Positions 1 through 8,938 of a stretch of 64,000 nt of DNA are shown piece after piece. Position numbers and translations under genes: made by a program. Position 1 is the stretch's first letter. Every line of letters starts with the position of its first letter. The stretch spans positions 6,032-70,031 of the forward strand of contig JAJVHY010000016.1 of assembly GCA_022072455.1 (NCBI GenBank). Reading direction: 5' to 3'. The DNA is from Verrucomicrobiia bacterium (GTDB lineage: Bacteria; Verrucomicrobiota; Verrucomicrobiia; Palsa-1439). A model generated the notes under the pieces. That model saw only the letters and a program-made list of their open reading frames with translations, was not told the origin of the DNA and searched no databases.

Positions 1-311
1 TTTTCCCCCCCCCCCCCCGTGTCACGCAAGAAAAAAACAGCGCGATAACTCAATATGCGGTTCGTTGGAAGGGATCGAAACTCATCCGCTTCCCACACTC
101 AAAATTCCCCCTGCCATCAAACACGCACAGCAATCACTCGTCGAGGCGAATGCCTAAGCGTCGCCGTTCACCGCGCGCTAGACAGATCGCAAAAACTCAT
201 TTCCGAATCCGGATTGTTGGTAGGGATCGTTGTCCCAACGAGCCGTAGTTTTCGGCGCGCTGGGGACAGCACGCCCTACCATTTCGGAAATACTTCTAGC
301 AACTGCTCTCG
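1..311. other. Gene-free edge region with a poly-C run and a palindromic element
   Basis: No credible coding region is visible here. The window opens with four T and then fourteen C in a row (5-18), which may be a contig-end or homopolymer artefact. The only organised structure is the inverted repeat listed at 199-291. The short ORFs crossing this stretch are Arg/Ser-rich and match no family I know, so I treat them as chance. Confidence 0.5.
199..291. repeat. Palindromic REP/MITE-like element, TGGTAGGG...CCCTACCA ends
   Basis: TGGTAGGG (218-225) and CCCTACCA (274-281) are perfect inverted ends. Outside them ATTTCCGAA (199-207) is matched by TTCGGAAAT (283-291), so the inverted symmetry extends further. 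The interior carries an imperfect GC-rich hairpin. The same type of end (TGGTAGGGG / TCCCTACCA) borders the 72-bp units inside the lipoprotein gene near 50 kb, so I group them as one dispersed family. Family membership is inferred from the ends, since the interiors differ. Confidence 0.6.
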
Positions 312-1475
312 TTAACGGGGTGCCGCCAGAAAGGGACGCAGACCGGCGACAACGGCGTCGGCGTATTCGCGGAAGATACTCCGGTAGGATTGGCCGGCCA
401 CGATTTTTTCGCCGTCGTAGTCGCCGAGCTGGATGCGTTGATAGACGGTTTTGTTGTTCATGTAATAGGGTTCGAGAAAGATGACGGGGCCGTTGATGAG
501 CCGGTTGGCGGCGAGGTTGCGGGCGTAGATGTAGGCGTTCGTGCCGACACGGGTGGCACCGGCACCGGGGGCGTATTGGACGGCCGGTAGTTTTGTGGCT
601 TGAGCGAGGGCCGTGGCAACGGATTCGGCCGCCGCCAATTCGACTGCATGGGAGCGTTCGAGGAGTTTGGCAAAGAGTCGCAATTTCTGGACGTCGTCGG
701 TCAGTTCGCCGGGGAGATAGTTGCCGTGGACGAAGACGACGAGCCGATTATCATCCACAAGCTCGTAGCGTTCATTCCATTCGACGGCGTTGAAGTGGAG
801 GCAAATGGTGAGGTCGGGTTCGTACCAGTCGTTGATCAGTTTGGCGCGGGCGATGATTTCGGCGCCGCGGTAGAAAAGCTGTTCGAGCAGCCGGCGCCGC
901 GTATCACCCAGCGCCGCTTCTTTTTCGAGCGGGGAATAGGAATCGTTAACCCGGACCGGGATCATGGTCGCGTCCACTTGGTCGCGAAAATCGTCGGGCC
1001 GTTTGGTGGTGACGGGCCGGAGGTCGTCCTTGGTCATGAAGACGGTCACCCCGGCAGCCTGGAGGCGTGAGCGGAGGAGCCGGGCGACGGTTAAGTTGAG
1101 AACGGCTTCTTGCACCGGCCGGTCCTTGCCGCGGACGAAGTACCGCTCTTCCATCCGCGCCCATTCGCCGCCAATGTGGCCGGGATCGAGAACGATTTTG
1201 CGGAGAAGGGTTGCCGGCTGCGGGCGGCCGGTTGTGCCGAACCGCAGGGTAAAGAGGGTATTTGTTTTCGCCGGAGTTGAAAAAACGGTGACTGCGTTGG
1301 TGGTGTAGGTCAGGTAATTGGTCAGCGCGCCACTGGGACAATAGACAGTGGTGAGAAGCGCGTCGAACTCCGCGCGGGTGATGGTTTCTTGAAAGCGGTT
1401 CAACACCGCCCAATTGGCGTGGGCTGTGGACACCACCAGCATAGCCACGATCAGGATTCCGAGGGATCTTCCCAT
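312..1475 (-). CDS. N-acetylmuramoyl-L-alanine amidase, Amidase_3 family, secreted
   Basis: This is a predicted zinc amidase that cuts the bond between MurNAc and L-Ala in peptidoglycan. A signal peptide is visible at residues 1-20 (LGILIVAMLVVSTAHA). The catalytic domain starts near residue 92 with 'IVLDPGH', which carries the first zinc His. A Glu lies in the 'MEERYF' segment, a second His in 'TICLHFNA' and a Glu in 'IFLEPYYMNN' near the C-terminus, the order expected for AmiC/CwlM-like enzymes. The roughly 90 residues before it match no domain I recognise. The ATG overlaps the 3' end of the upstream gene by 25 bases in another frame, so the pair is probably co-transcribed. The metal-site layout makes the family call good; the in vivo role (cell separation or recycling) is inferred. 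Confidence 0.85.
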   Translation of the reverse strand: MGRSLGILIVAMLVVSTAHANWAVLNRFQETITRAEFDALLTTVYCPSGALTNYLTYTTNAVTVFSTPAKTNTLFTLRFGTTGRPQPATLLRKIVLDPGHIGGEWARMEERYFVRGKDRPVQEAVLNLTVARLLRSRLQAAGVTVFMTKDDLRPVTTKRPDDFRDQVDATMIPVRVNDSYSPLEKEAALGDTRRRLLEQLFYRGAEIIARAKLINDWYEPDLTICLHFNAVEWNERYELVDDNRLVVFVHGNYLPGELTDDVQKLRLFAKLLERSHAVELAAAESVATALAQATKLPAVQYAPGAGATRVGTNAYIYARNLAANRLINGPVIFLEPYYMNNKTVYQRIQLGDYDGEKIVAGQSYRSIFREYADAVVAGLRPFLAAPR

Positions 1476-1984
1476 TCAGCCGGTTCCCACTCGAGGATCT
1501 CGTTGAGTTCGTCGAAACAGTGCCGGGACTCATCACTGAAGTAGCGGTCGACATCGAGCATTTCCAGTTCGGTTGTCAACTCGTCGGCAGTGCAATCGGT
1601 GAGGTAGCCGTGGGTCGCATTGAGCTTGCGGACGCGCGCGGACACGACGGCATCAAGGAAGTCGGAGTAGGGACTTTCGCCCTCCGGGTCAATGACCGGC
1701 AGGGCGAAGACCTCTGCAGTTTCGTCATCAGCCGGCACCAAGCGGACCTGACCTTCGGCAATTTCAGACTGCAGCGTGAAAAAAGTGAAGGCGCGCGCCC
1801 ATTGTTGCTGAGTCAGTCCATATTGCCGGTATTCCACCAAAATTTCGCGGAGGTGCGCGACTTGCCGGGGGTCAAGGATGGAGGATAAGCCGGGCGGGGT
1901 ACCGGTTGGCACACTGGTGGATTCGACCCACCAGTTGTAGTCGTCACCGAGACGCGCCACGATCCATTGGAGTTGGTTGCTCAT
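1451..1984 (-). CDS. Conserved-looking hypothetical protein, acidic, 177 aa
   Basis: I do not recognise a family. The protein is soluble and acidic, rich in Glu, Asp and Trp, with no signal peptide or membrane segment. It starts 'MSNQLQWIVARLGDD' and ends with an acidic tail (EWEPAEWEDPSES). I chose the ATG three codons into the longest frame, because the longer version needs a TTG. Its end overlaps the amidase start by 25 bases in a different frame, which argues for coupled translation and for both genes being real. It may be a cytoplasmic partner or simply an operon neighbour. Confidence 0.6.
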   Translation of the reverse strand: MSNQLQWIVARLGDDYNWWVESTSVPTGTPPGLSSILDPRQVAHLREILVEYRQYGLTQQQWARAFTFFTLQSEIAEGQVRLVPADDETAEVFALPVIDPEGESPYSDFLDAVVSARVRKLNATHGYLTDCTADELTTELEMLDVDRYFSDESRHCFDELNEILEWEPAEWEDPSES

Positions 1985-2035
1985 GCCCAAAATCAGCTTT
2001 GAATTTGGCGGGGATTGCGGACAAAATCAATCGCA

Positions 2036-2548
2036 ATGAGCATTCATTCTTATCAGAATAAGCAGCCACAACTGGGCCAGGGGGTCTATCGTGCCACCGG
2101 CGCGCAATTGATCGGAGACGTGACGGTGGGTGATCATTCGAGTATCTGGTTCAATACAGTATTGCGCGGGGACATCAATCGCGTCGTGATCGGGCATCAT
2201 ACGAATGTTCAAGATTTGGCGCTGTGTCATGTCGCGGATCATTTTGCGTGTGAGGTTGGAAATTACGTGACGGTGGGACACCGGGCGATCTTGCATGCTT
2301 GCACGGTTGGCGACGAAGTGCTCGTGGGGATGGGGGCGATTGTGATGGATGGCGTGGTCGTCGGCGCGCAGAGCATCATTGGCGCAGGCGCACTGGTGAC
2401 GAAGGGAATGCAGATACCGGCTGGTTCGCTGGTTTACGGTTCGCCGGCAAAAGTCATCAGTCAACTCGGCGCGAAGGAGCGCGGGGAGATCAAAGGCTGG
2501 GCGGAAAAGTACTGTCGGGTGGCGGGAAACTATTTGGCGGCGGGTTGA
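2036..2548 (+). CDS. Gamma-class carbonic anhydrase-like hexapeptide protein
   Basis: A 170-residue left-handed beta-helix protein of the gamma-carbonic anhydrase/YrdA family, a zinc enzyme or acyl-carrier-like homologue that interconverts CO2 and bicarbonate. Hexapeptide repeats run through residues 15-140 (for example 'GDVTVGDHSSIW', 'GDEVLVGMGAIV'). The three metal His expected for the family are present in 'LCHVADH' and 'VGHRAILHACTVG', and the conserved Arg-Asp of 'LRGDIN' is there. The ATG gives the normal family start (MSIHSYQ); a TTG 21 bases upstream would add an unconserved tail. It converges with the DUF192 gene, and the two coding ends overlap by 19 bases. Confidence 0.85.
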   Translation: MSIHSYQNKQPQLGQGVYRATGAQLIGDVTVGDHSSIWFNTVLRGDINRVVIGHHTNVQDLALCHVADHFACEVGNYVTVGHRAILHACTVGDEVLVGMGAIVMDGVVVGAQSIIGAGALVTKGMQIPAGSLVYGSPAKVISQLGAKERGEIKGWAEKYCRVAGNYLAAG

Positions 2549-2922
2549 GTTTTGAGGCCGGCGGTGGTGGTGTCGGTCCCCACGGTTCGCATCTGAATCT
2601 GGTCACCGGCTTCTGTCCGTGATTGGGCGATCGCCCCCACCGGCAATTCCAAGACATAAACCGCTTGCCGGACGACGCAGGTGCGATACGGGGGCAAAGC
2701 CGGCACCGCGCGCATCACATGCAGGTCGCGATCCAAGAACAGGACGTCAATGGCAAAGCGCATTCCGATTGTATGGATGCCATAGCAGCGGTCGAGCAAG
2801 AGTCCTTCTCCGGGGGCAAACGCGGCGCGGTTCAGGAGCCCGATCATTCGTTTGAAGACGGAGTTCGCAAACCGGCAGCGATCCGCGACGGTTGTTTTTT
2901 TGGTGGCATTAACCAAGACCAT
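2530..2922 (-). CDS. DUF192 family protein at the end of the tad operon
   Basis: A 130-residue DUF192 protein. Family hallmarks are the 'FKRMIGLL' stretch, the 'GIHTIGMRFAIDVLFLD' core and the 'VLELPVG' strand. The function of DUF192 is not established. Many members are exported, but this one has no clear signal peptide with the start used here. It begins 21 bases after the tadC stop on the same strand, so it is probably the last gene of the Tad operon, although a functional link to the pilus is only inferred. Its 3' end overlaps the convergent carbonic anhydrase gene. Confidence 0.8.
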   Translation of the reverse strand: MVLVNATKKTTVADRCRFANSVFKRMIGLLNRAAFAPGEGLLLDRCYGIHTIGMRFAIDVLFLDRDLHVMRAVPALPPYRTCVVRQAVYVLELPVGAIAQSRTEAGDQIQMRTVGTDTTTAGLKTQPAAK

Positions 2923-2943
2923 GAGTATGCACCGGGCGGCAGC

Positions 2944-3876
2944 TTATTGCATGAGCTGCTGGTAAATCGCCAGTCCCGCCGGCCCAAGAATAACAACAAA
3001 CAAGGCCGGGAAGATGAAGAGCACCAATGGGAATACCATTTTGACGGGCGCTTTCATGGCCTTTTCTTGGGCGCGTTGCCGCCGGCGAACGCGCATGGAG
3101 TCAGCTTGGATACGCAGGGTGTTGGTGATGCTGCCGCCCAACCGGCTGGCGTGAACAACCGCGGTGATGAACACTTTCAGTTCATCCACACCGGTGCGGT
3201 TGCCGAGGTCTTCCAAGGCTTCCAGGCGAGGCTTCCCGAGGCGAATTTCGTTGAGGGTTTTGGAAAACTCTTCTGCCAGCGGTCCCTTGATCTTCTTCAT
3301 GGTGTAGCCGACACCGGCATCGAATCCCATCCCGGCTTCGACGCTGATGGAAAGAATATCAATGGCGTAGGGTAAGGAAAGCAGGATGGCTTCCTGCCGC
3401 TCCTGGACGCGTTTGCCGAGGAAGAATTGGGGGATGATGTAGCCCGCGACGGGTGCCAAAATCAAATAGAGGAGGTTGAGTGGGTCGTTGGTTTGAATCG
3501 TGCCACCTTTGCCGCCCATCGAGATGAGGAGAAAAACAATCAAGAGGAAGCAGCCGGCGGCGCTCAACCAGCACAATCCCAGCAGGTGCGCCGCAGTGAC
3601 GCGAGGATAGAGACCGGCCATGACGAGACGTTTGTGGGTACGGTCGGCGATTTCGGCCGGCGTGTATTTTCGGAACATGCCGGCGACGCTCTCACCGATC
3701 GGCAATGCAATGCGCTGAAAGAAGGGCTTACTAAGTTCCTCTTCGGTGGTTTGCTCGTCGACTTCCCGAATTTTTTCGAGCCGCTGCTCGACGGCATAGC
3801 GCGATGACCCACGGTACAAGCCGATCCCCAGCAGGATAAATGTGACGACCAATAAAATGAGGGCCAAAACAAGCAT
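2944..3876 (-). CDS. tadC: Tad pilus inner-membrane platform protein TadC
   Basis: Second GspF/T2SSF-type platform protein of the Flp pilus assembly machine, in the inner membrane, thought to work with TadB under the TadA motor. An N-terminal membrane helix (residues 2-22), a cytoplasmic linker and a central pair of helices near 95-165 lead to the T2SSF domain (about 175-300), with 'LPYAIDILSISVEAGMGFDAG' near its start (quoted here only partly conserved) and a final helix 'VFPLVLFIFPALFVVILGP'. Its length of 310 is normal for TadC. It begins 2 bases after the tadB stop, so translation is coupled. Confidence 0.92.
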   Translation of the reverse strand: MLVLALILLVVTFILLGIGLYRGSSRYAVEQRLEKIREVDEQTTEEELSKPFFQRIALPIGESVAGMFRKYTPAEIADRTHKRLVMAGLYPRVTAAHLLGLCWLSAAGCFLLIVFLLISMGGKGGTIQTNDPLNLLYLILAPVAGYIIPQFFLGKRVQERQEAILLSLPYAIDILSISVEAGMGFDAGVGYTMKKIKGPLAEEFSKTLNEIRLGKPRLEALEDLGNRTGVDELKVFITAVVHASRLGGSITNTLRIQADSMRVRRRQRAQEKAMKAPVKMVFPLVLFIFPALFVVILGPAGLAIYQQLMQ

Positions 3877-3878
3877 GG

Positions 3879-4892
3879 TTAAACCTTGATATCAATGATG
3901 CGGTAGATGATGTAACCGCCAATGCACTGCCAAATAAACGCTCCCAGCAACCACAGGACACCAAGCGGAAGTTCCACACGCGGTAGAATTTCCAATGTCG
4001 GCGGGCCAAACATCGGGGCAAAATAGTCGGGGGTGTTAAACAGGAAGATCAGAAACAAGGCGACCGGCAAGAGGCCGACGACCAAGCCGGACAAGCGCCC
4101 CTGCGCGGTCAGTACACGAATGTCGCCATGGATGCGGATGCGTTCGCGGATCGTTTCGGCCACTTTTTCCATGATTTCCGTCAGATTGCCGCCGACATCT
4201 TTTTGGATAAGGTAGGCGCTGATGACAATATCGAGGTCGGGGCTGTTGACGCGACGGCCCAAGTTAAGCAGGGCTTGGTCAACGGTCGCGCCGAGGTTGA
4301 TTTCGCGGAGGGTGCGATGAAGTTCCTTGGAAATCGGATCGCTCATTTCCTTGGCCACTAATTCCAGGCCCTTGAGGAAGCCGTAACCAGAGCGCAGCGA
4401 GTTCGTCAACAACATCAACGCGTCTGCGAGTTGGGAAACAAACTTGGCACGGCGGCGGCGCTGATGAAACTTTACGGAAATTGCGGGTGTGAAATAACCC
4501 AGCCCCGCAAAGGCCAGTAGACGCAACAAGGAAATGGAGGAATTGTTGGGATCCGGCAGGAGATACATACTGATAATCACGCCCAAGCCGGCCAACACCA
4601 ACCGCAAGAGTACATACTCCACAGCGCGCATGGGAACATCGGCTTGAACCAAGGAGTCTTCGATGCGTTGGAGGTAGCTGCGCCCAAAAAGACTGTTCAA
4701 CGCTTTCTGGAAGCCGCTGCCCTGACGCATTTCAACCTCTGTGGCGAGCGCGGCTTCTTCCTCGATGCCGGCATACGTCTCCAAACGCTCAGCGAGGATC
4801 GCACGGTTGCGGCCAAACATCGTCGAAAGCCCATAGATAAGCAACGCCACCGTTGCCGCACCAGCGATTACGATAAACCAAATCGTATCCAT
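3879..4892 (-). CDS. tadB: Tad pilus inner-membrane platform protein TadB
   Basis: First GspF-like platform protein of the Flp/Tad pilus. An N-terminal transmembrane helix (residues 4-25) is followed by a cytoplasmic segment, two helices near 95-140, and the T2SSF domain at about 150-280 with 'SLRSGYGFLKGLELVAKEM' at the start and 'QKDVGGNLTEIMEKVAETIR' in the middle. The last helices are near 265-335. Its length of 337 is typical. It sits between tadA (3-base gap) and tadC (2-base gap), in the canonical A-B-C order. Confidence 0.92.
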   Translation of the reverse strand: MDTIWFIVIAGAATVALLIYGLSTMFGRNRAILAERLETYAGIEEEAALATEVEMRQGSGFQKALNSLFGRSYLQRIEDSLVQADVPMRAVEYVLLRLVLAGLGVIISMYLLPDPNNSSISLLRLLAFAGLGYFTPAISVKFHQRRRRAKFVSQLADALMLLTNSLRSGYGFLKGLELVAKEMSDPISKELHRTLREINLGATVDQALLNLGRRVNSPDLDIVISAYLIQKDVGGNLTEIMEKVAETIRERIRIHGDIRVLTAQGRLSGLVVGLLPVALFLIFLFNTPDYFAPMFGPPTLEILPRVELPLGVLWLLGAFIWQCIGGYIIYRIIDIKV

Positions 4893-4895
4893 GAC

Positions 4896-6194
4896 TTACC
4901 GTGATTCTCCCGAGCGCTTGAACATTTCCGCCGGCAAATGACAGCCAGCCGAATTGAAGCGTTCCATGAATTTTGGCACCATGCCGGTGGCCTGCATGGA
5001 GCCAAGCACTTTGCCGCCTTCCCCAACCCCCTTTTGTTGGTAGGTAAACAAATCTTGTAAAACGATGACGTTGCCTTCCATCCCTTGAACTTCGCTGACA
5101 TTGATCACCTTGCGGCTGCCATCACTCATGCGGCCGATTTGAACAATCAAATGCACCGCCGCGGCCACTTGTTCACGAATCGCACGCGAGGGCAGATCCA
5201 TACCGGCCATCATCACCATTGTTTCCAACCGCGACAAGGCGTCGCGCGGCGTGTTGGCGTGGACCGTGGAGATCGAGCCTTCGTGGCCCGTGTTCATCGC
5301 CTGCAACATGTCCAAGGCCTCGCCGCCACGAACTTCGCCAACGATAATTCGGTCGGGACGCATCCGCAGACAGTTGCGGACGAGGTCGCGAATCTTGACT
5401 TCACCTTCGCCTTCGATGTTGGGGGGACGAGACTCCAAGCGGACGACATGTTGTTGATGCAACTTAAGTTCGGCGGCGTCCTCGACCGTTACGATGCGAT
5501 CACCTTCGGGAATGAAGGACGACAAGACGTTGAGCAATGTCGTTTTTCCCGAGCCGGTACCGCCGGAGACGATGATGTTCAGCTTAACCTTCACACACGC
5601 CGCCAGAAAAGCAGCCATTTGCTGGGTTAGCGAACCAAACCCAATCAGATCTTCCACAGTGTAGGGATCAACGGAGAATTTCCGGATCGTCAACACGGGG
5701 CCATTCAGGGACAATGGTGGGATGATGGCGTTGACGCGGGAGCCATCCGGTAATCGGGCGTCCACCATCGGACTGGATTCATCGACCCGGCGCCCCAAGG
5801 GAGTGACGATCTTGTCAATGACATGCCGGATATGGTCGTTGTCACGAAATTGGATGTCAGCCAACTCGATTTTACCAAACCGCTCGCAATAGACTTGATC
5901 AGCCCGGTTGACCATGACTTCCGTCACGGTCGGGTCGCGCAACAGCGGTTCGATGGGGCCGTACCCAAGGATTTCGTCCGCCATGTCAGAGACGAGCCGG
6001 TTGCGAATTTGCCGGGGATACGGCAGGCGTTCGGCACGGAGTTTTTCATCAACCAGTTCCTCGACCCGCCGGCGCAAGAGAGCCTCGTCGCCCTTTTCCA
6101 AGAGCTTCTGGTCAATATTCTGAACCAGATAGCCAAGGATCGCATTTTTTGATTCAAGATAAAGTTGCGAACTGATTTCAGGGGTAGCGGCCAT
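4896..6194 (-). CDS. tadA: Tad pilus assembly ATPase TadA/CpaF
   Basis: Secretion-type hexameric ATPase that powers Flp pilus extension from the cytoplasmic side. The N-terminal domain ends near residue 150. The Walker A motif is '[10 protein letters not shown]' near residue 210, the Asp box/Walker B region includes '[15 protein letters not shown]', and the His box is '[15 protein letters not shown]'. Its length of 432 is normal for CpaF. It lies 19 bases after tadZ on the same strand. Nothing is truncated or altered in the catalytic motifs. Confidence 0.95.
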   Translation of the reverse strand: MAATPEISSQLYLESKNAILGYLVQNIDQKLLEKGDEALLRRRVEELVDEKLRAERLPYPRQIRNRLVSDMADEILGYGPIEPLLRDPTVTEVMVNRADQVYCERFGKIELADIQFRDNDHIRHVIDKIVTPLGRRVDESSPMVDARLPDGSRVNAIIPPLSLNGPVLTIRKFSVDPYTVEDLIGFGSLTQQMAAFLAACVKVKLNIIVSGGTGSGKTTLLNVLSSFIPEGDRIVTVEDAAELKLHQQHVVRLESRPPNIEGEGEVKIRDLVRNCLRMRPDRIIVGEVRGGEALDMLQAMNTGHEGSISTVHANTPRDALSRLETMVMMAGMDLPSRAIREQVAAAVHLIVQIGRMSDGSRKVINVSEVQGMEGNVIVLQDLFTYQQKGVGEGGKVLGSMQATGMVPKFMERFNSAGCHLPAEMFKRSGESR

Positions 6195-6213
6195 AGCCTA
6201 ATGCTCCATTCCA

Positions 6214-7437
6214 TCATTGCATGAACGAAAACCAGCGACCACCGCTGCGCTTTTTACCCGCGGCCGCAGCCGCACTCGGCGCCAAGCCTTCGGCCAAATT
6301 TTGCAGTGCGCGCGACAAGGGCCGGTTAGGACTGTTGGTTACAAACGGCTGACCGAGGTTGACCGACGAGGCAACCAAGCCCTCATCGTTCGGCAATTGG
6401 GCCAAGACGGGGAATTCGAGGATGGACTCGACTTCCCCGGCCGGGATTTCGCGCGACCCTCCCGCCCGATTCACAACTACCCGAATTTTTTCTTTCGGAT
6501 AGTTGGCCGCAAGCAGGTTTTTCAAGTAAAGCTTGCCATCCCGCAACCGGGGCAAATCCATGCCCACAACCACCAAGATGACGTCGGAGTAATCCATCGC
6601 CGCCAAGGTCGATTCGAGGTTCGCATAGCCGGTATCCACAAGGGTGAATTCGTAATGTTCCCGCAAGGCTTCAAGGATGCCTTGCACCATGTAGCGCGAC
6701 AGCGTCGACCCATCAAATGTCCCGGTAAGTGGTGCGGCGAGCACCGAAACACCACAGCCGTGCTTCCCCATCACACTGTCCACCACGTCATAGTCAATCC
6801 CACCAAAACCCGGCAACAAATCCCCTAGTGACCGGCGCGGCGTCATGTCCAACAACATGGCAATGTCGCCCCCCCAGAGGTTGAGATCCACAATCGCAAC
6901 TTTATCGCTGCCCCCCGCCAGTGCGACAGCGAGATTCGTGGCAATGACTGTTTTTCCACAGCCACCCCGCGGCCCGGTCACCGTGATAATCTGGTGTTTC
7001 GGCCCTTCGGCGGGAGTGATGACGGATGGCGTGGCCCCCGTGCGGCGATTTTGTTTTTCCTGCAAGCGCGCCACTTTGCGAACTTCTTCGATGAGCCGGT
7101 CGGCAGCAATCGGGCGCGTCATGAATTCGCGAATGCCGGCCCGCAGCATTTTATGCCAGACTTCCTCACCTTCCGAGCCGGTAAGGATGAGGATGATGCC
7201 CACCTCCGGCATTTCGGTGGTCAATTGCTCGGCAACAGCCAAACCGTTCTGGACCGGGAGGTCTTCTTTGATCAACAAAATCCGCGGCCGCTCACGGCGC
7301 ACGAGATCGGCTGCTTCGCGTCCGTCCCGGGCCTCACCGACAATTTGGAAGTCCGCTTCATTGGCGAGCATGCTCTTGAGCTTCTCGCGCTCGGACAGTT
7401 CGTTGTCTGCGATGACGATGTTGATCGTGTCGGCCAT
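6214..7437 (-). CDS. tadZ: TadZ/CpaE localisation ATPase with a degenerate receiver domain
   Basis: MinD/ParA-like protein that places the Tad machine in the cell. Residues 5-125 form a receiver-like domain, but the residue at the usual phospho-acceptor position is Lys57 ('LLIKEDLP'), so it cannot be phosphorylated in the normal way. Such atypical receivers are known in TadZ. The ATPase follows from about residue 150, with a deviant Walker A 'GPRGGCGKTVIATNLA' in which the usual first Lys is Arg, and 'VDLNLWGGDIAMLLD' as the A' region. The C-terminal tail is Ala/Lys-rich. It lies 3 bases after the secretin gene. Confidence 0.9.
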   Translation of the reverse strand: MADTINIVIADNELSEREKLKSMLANEADFQIVGEARDGREAADLVRRERPRILLIKEDLPVQNGLAVAEQLTTEMPEVGIILILTGSEGEEVWHKMLRAGIREFMTRPIAADRLIEEVRKVARLQEKQNRRTGATPSVITPAEGPKHQIITVTGPRGGCGKTVIATNLAVALAGGSDKVAIVDLNLWGGDIAMLLDMTPRRSLGDLLPGFGGIDYDVVDSVMGKHGCGVSVLAAPLTGTFDGSTLSRYMVQGILEALREHYEFTLVDTGYANLESTLAAMDYSDVILVVVGMDLPRLRDGKLYLKNLLAANYPKEKIRVVVNRAGGSREIPAGEVESILEFPVLAQLPNDEGLVASSVNLGQPFVTNSPNRPLSRALQNLAEGLAPSAAAAAGKKRSGGRWFSFMQ

Positions 7438-7440
7438 GAC

Positions 7441-8889
7441 TTATTGGCCGGCTGGTCGAGCCGGAGTGAAGTTGCTGGTCGTTTCACTGGCTGGCGCAGC
7501 AGCGGGTTGAACAACCGGGGCCGCTGCAGCTTTCTTGGCGGGCGCCGCTGCTTTACCTTCAGACCGCGGGAAACCCAGTGTGCCGGGGTCATGCACGCCC
7601 CAGTCATAGCCCTTTTTCGGCTTTTCGAGAATCTCAAGGGTGTTCTTTTCATTCCAGTCTTTCATATAGGGCGTCTTGGAAGCATTCGCGACGTCCGCAT
7701 CAACATCTTTGACAATTTCGGGAGTCATGAAGAACAAGACTTCGCGCTGAGCGGCTTGGTATTGCTTGTTACGGAAAAGCGCGCCAATGACCGGGATGTC
7801 AGCTACCCACGGAACCTTCCGGAGAAAATCTTTGTCGACATTGTTTTCGAGCAGGCCACCAATCACGATAGTTTGGCCGTCACGCACTTGGAGGGTCGTT
7901 TCTGCTTTCTTTGAACCGATGATTGGCAACCCGAGTTGGCCGGTGCCGACAATCTGGCTGACTTCGGCATGAATCACGGTGTTGATCTGGTTCTGACTGT
8001 CGGCTGTCGGCTTGATTTTCATCCGCACACCGATTTCCTTAAACTCGACGGTGAACGATTGGGGAAGCTGTTGAACAATCGGCACTTCTTGGCCGACCAG
8101 GAAGCTGGCTTCCTTACCGCTCAAAGTGGTCAAGGTTGGCTCAGACAACAAGCGCGCGTAGCTCTTCGTGACCAGCAGTTGCAGGAGCACATCCACGCCA
8201 ATGTCCAAGGCCACCGGGCTGCTGGGTGTGGTGCCCGAACTCGCCGGTTGCAAAAGGCCGTGAATGATCGAACCACCACCGGCATAATCAAGTGCATATT
8301 GTACCTCCCCGCCGGCGCCAAACCACCGGAAACCGATGTTTTTGACCGCGTCGGTGTTGACTTCCGCAACCCGCGTACGAATGCGGACCTGACGCGGTTT
8401 TCGCACTTCGATGAGATTGACGACTTGCTGACCTTTGACCGCCCCGGCGATCTGCGCGGCCCGGCTCGCTTCGATTTCGTCATTGACGTAACCATCAAGG
8501 ATGATGGTTTCACCAACATTGCGGACCACAATGCTCGACGACCCCACCATCTTGCGAATCAGGGAAGCTGTCTGATCGTTGCCCACTTCGATCTTGTAGA
8601 TTTGCGTCGGCTTGTCCTGCCGCACAATCGTCAAGGTCGTCGTCCCGACTTTTTTGCCGATGACGCTGATTTCCTTGTCTGACAGCGCCACAACGTCAGC
8701 GACCGATGGATCGGAGATTGCCAGCTTGGCAACATTTTCGGCTGCCAAGGTGACGGCTTCGCCTGAATTCACGCGAATCGCGTTGTCAGATTGCGCGAAA
8801 ACATTTGACCCCAAAAACCAAGCGACCATCACGGCCATGATGCTGGTCACCATCCCACGGCAACCCGTGGATTTATTTGTCTGGTTCAT
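7441..8889 (-). CDS. rcpA: Tad/Flp pilus outer-membrane secretin RcpA/CpaC
   Basis: Outer-membrane channel through which the Flp pilus exits. Signal peptide at about 15-33 (MVTSIMAVMVAWFLGSNVFA). The N-terminal pilus/secretion domain is at 38-110 ('VNSGEAVTLAAENVAKLAIS'), followed by a BON-like segment at about 110-165. The secretin core spans about 230-405, with 'ARLLSEPTLTTLSGKEASFL', 'GQEVPIV' and the closing 'VPWVADIPVIGALFR' motif. The C-terminal 60 residues are an Ala/Pro/Lys-rich tail not needed for the fold. It starts 49 bases after rcpC. Confidence 0.93.
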   Translation of the reverse strand: MNQTNKSTGCRGMVTSIMAVMVAWFLGSNVFAQSDNAIRVNSGEAVTLAAENVAKLAISDPSVADVVALSDKEISVIGKKVGTTTLTIVRQDKPTQIYKIEVGNDQTASLIRKMVGSSSIVVRNVGETIILDGYVNDEIEASRAAQIAGAVKGQQVVNLIEVRKPRQVRIRTRVAEVNTDAVKNIGFRWFGAGGEVQYALDYAGGGSIIHGLLQPASSGTTPSSPVALDIGVDVLLQLLVTKSYARLLSEPTLTTLSGKEASFLVGQEVPIVQQLPQSFTVEFKEIGVRMKIKPTADSQNQINTVIHAEVSQIVGTGQLGLPIIGSKKAETTLQVRDGQTIVIGGLLENNVDKDFLRKVPWVADIPVIGALFRNKQYQAAQREVLFFMTPEIVKDVDADVANASKTPYMKDWNEKNTLEILEKPKKGYDWGVHDPGTLGFPRSEGKAAAPAKKAAAAPVVQPAAAPASETTSNFTPARPAGQ

Positions 8890-8938
8890 ACTTTTTTCGT
8901 CCTTTCGATCGTCTGGCGTTAGGTTGGGCAGAATTGGG

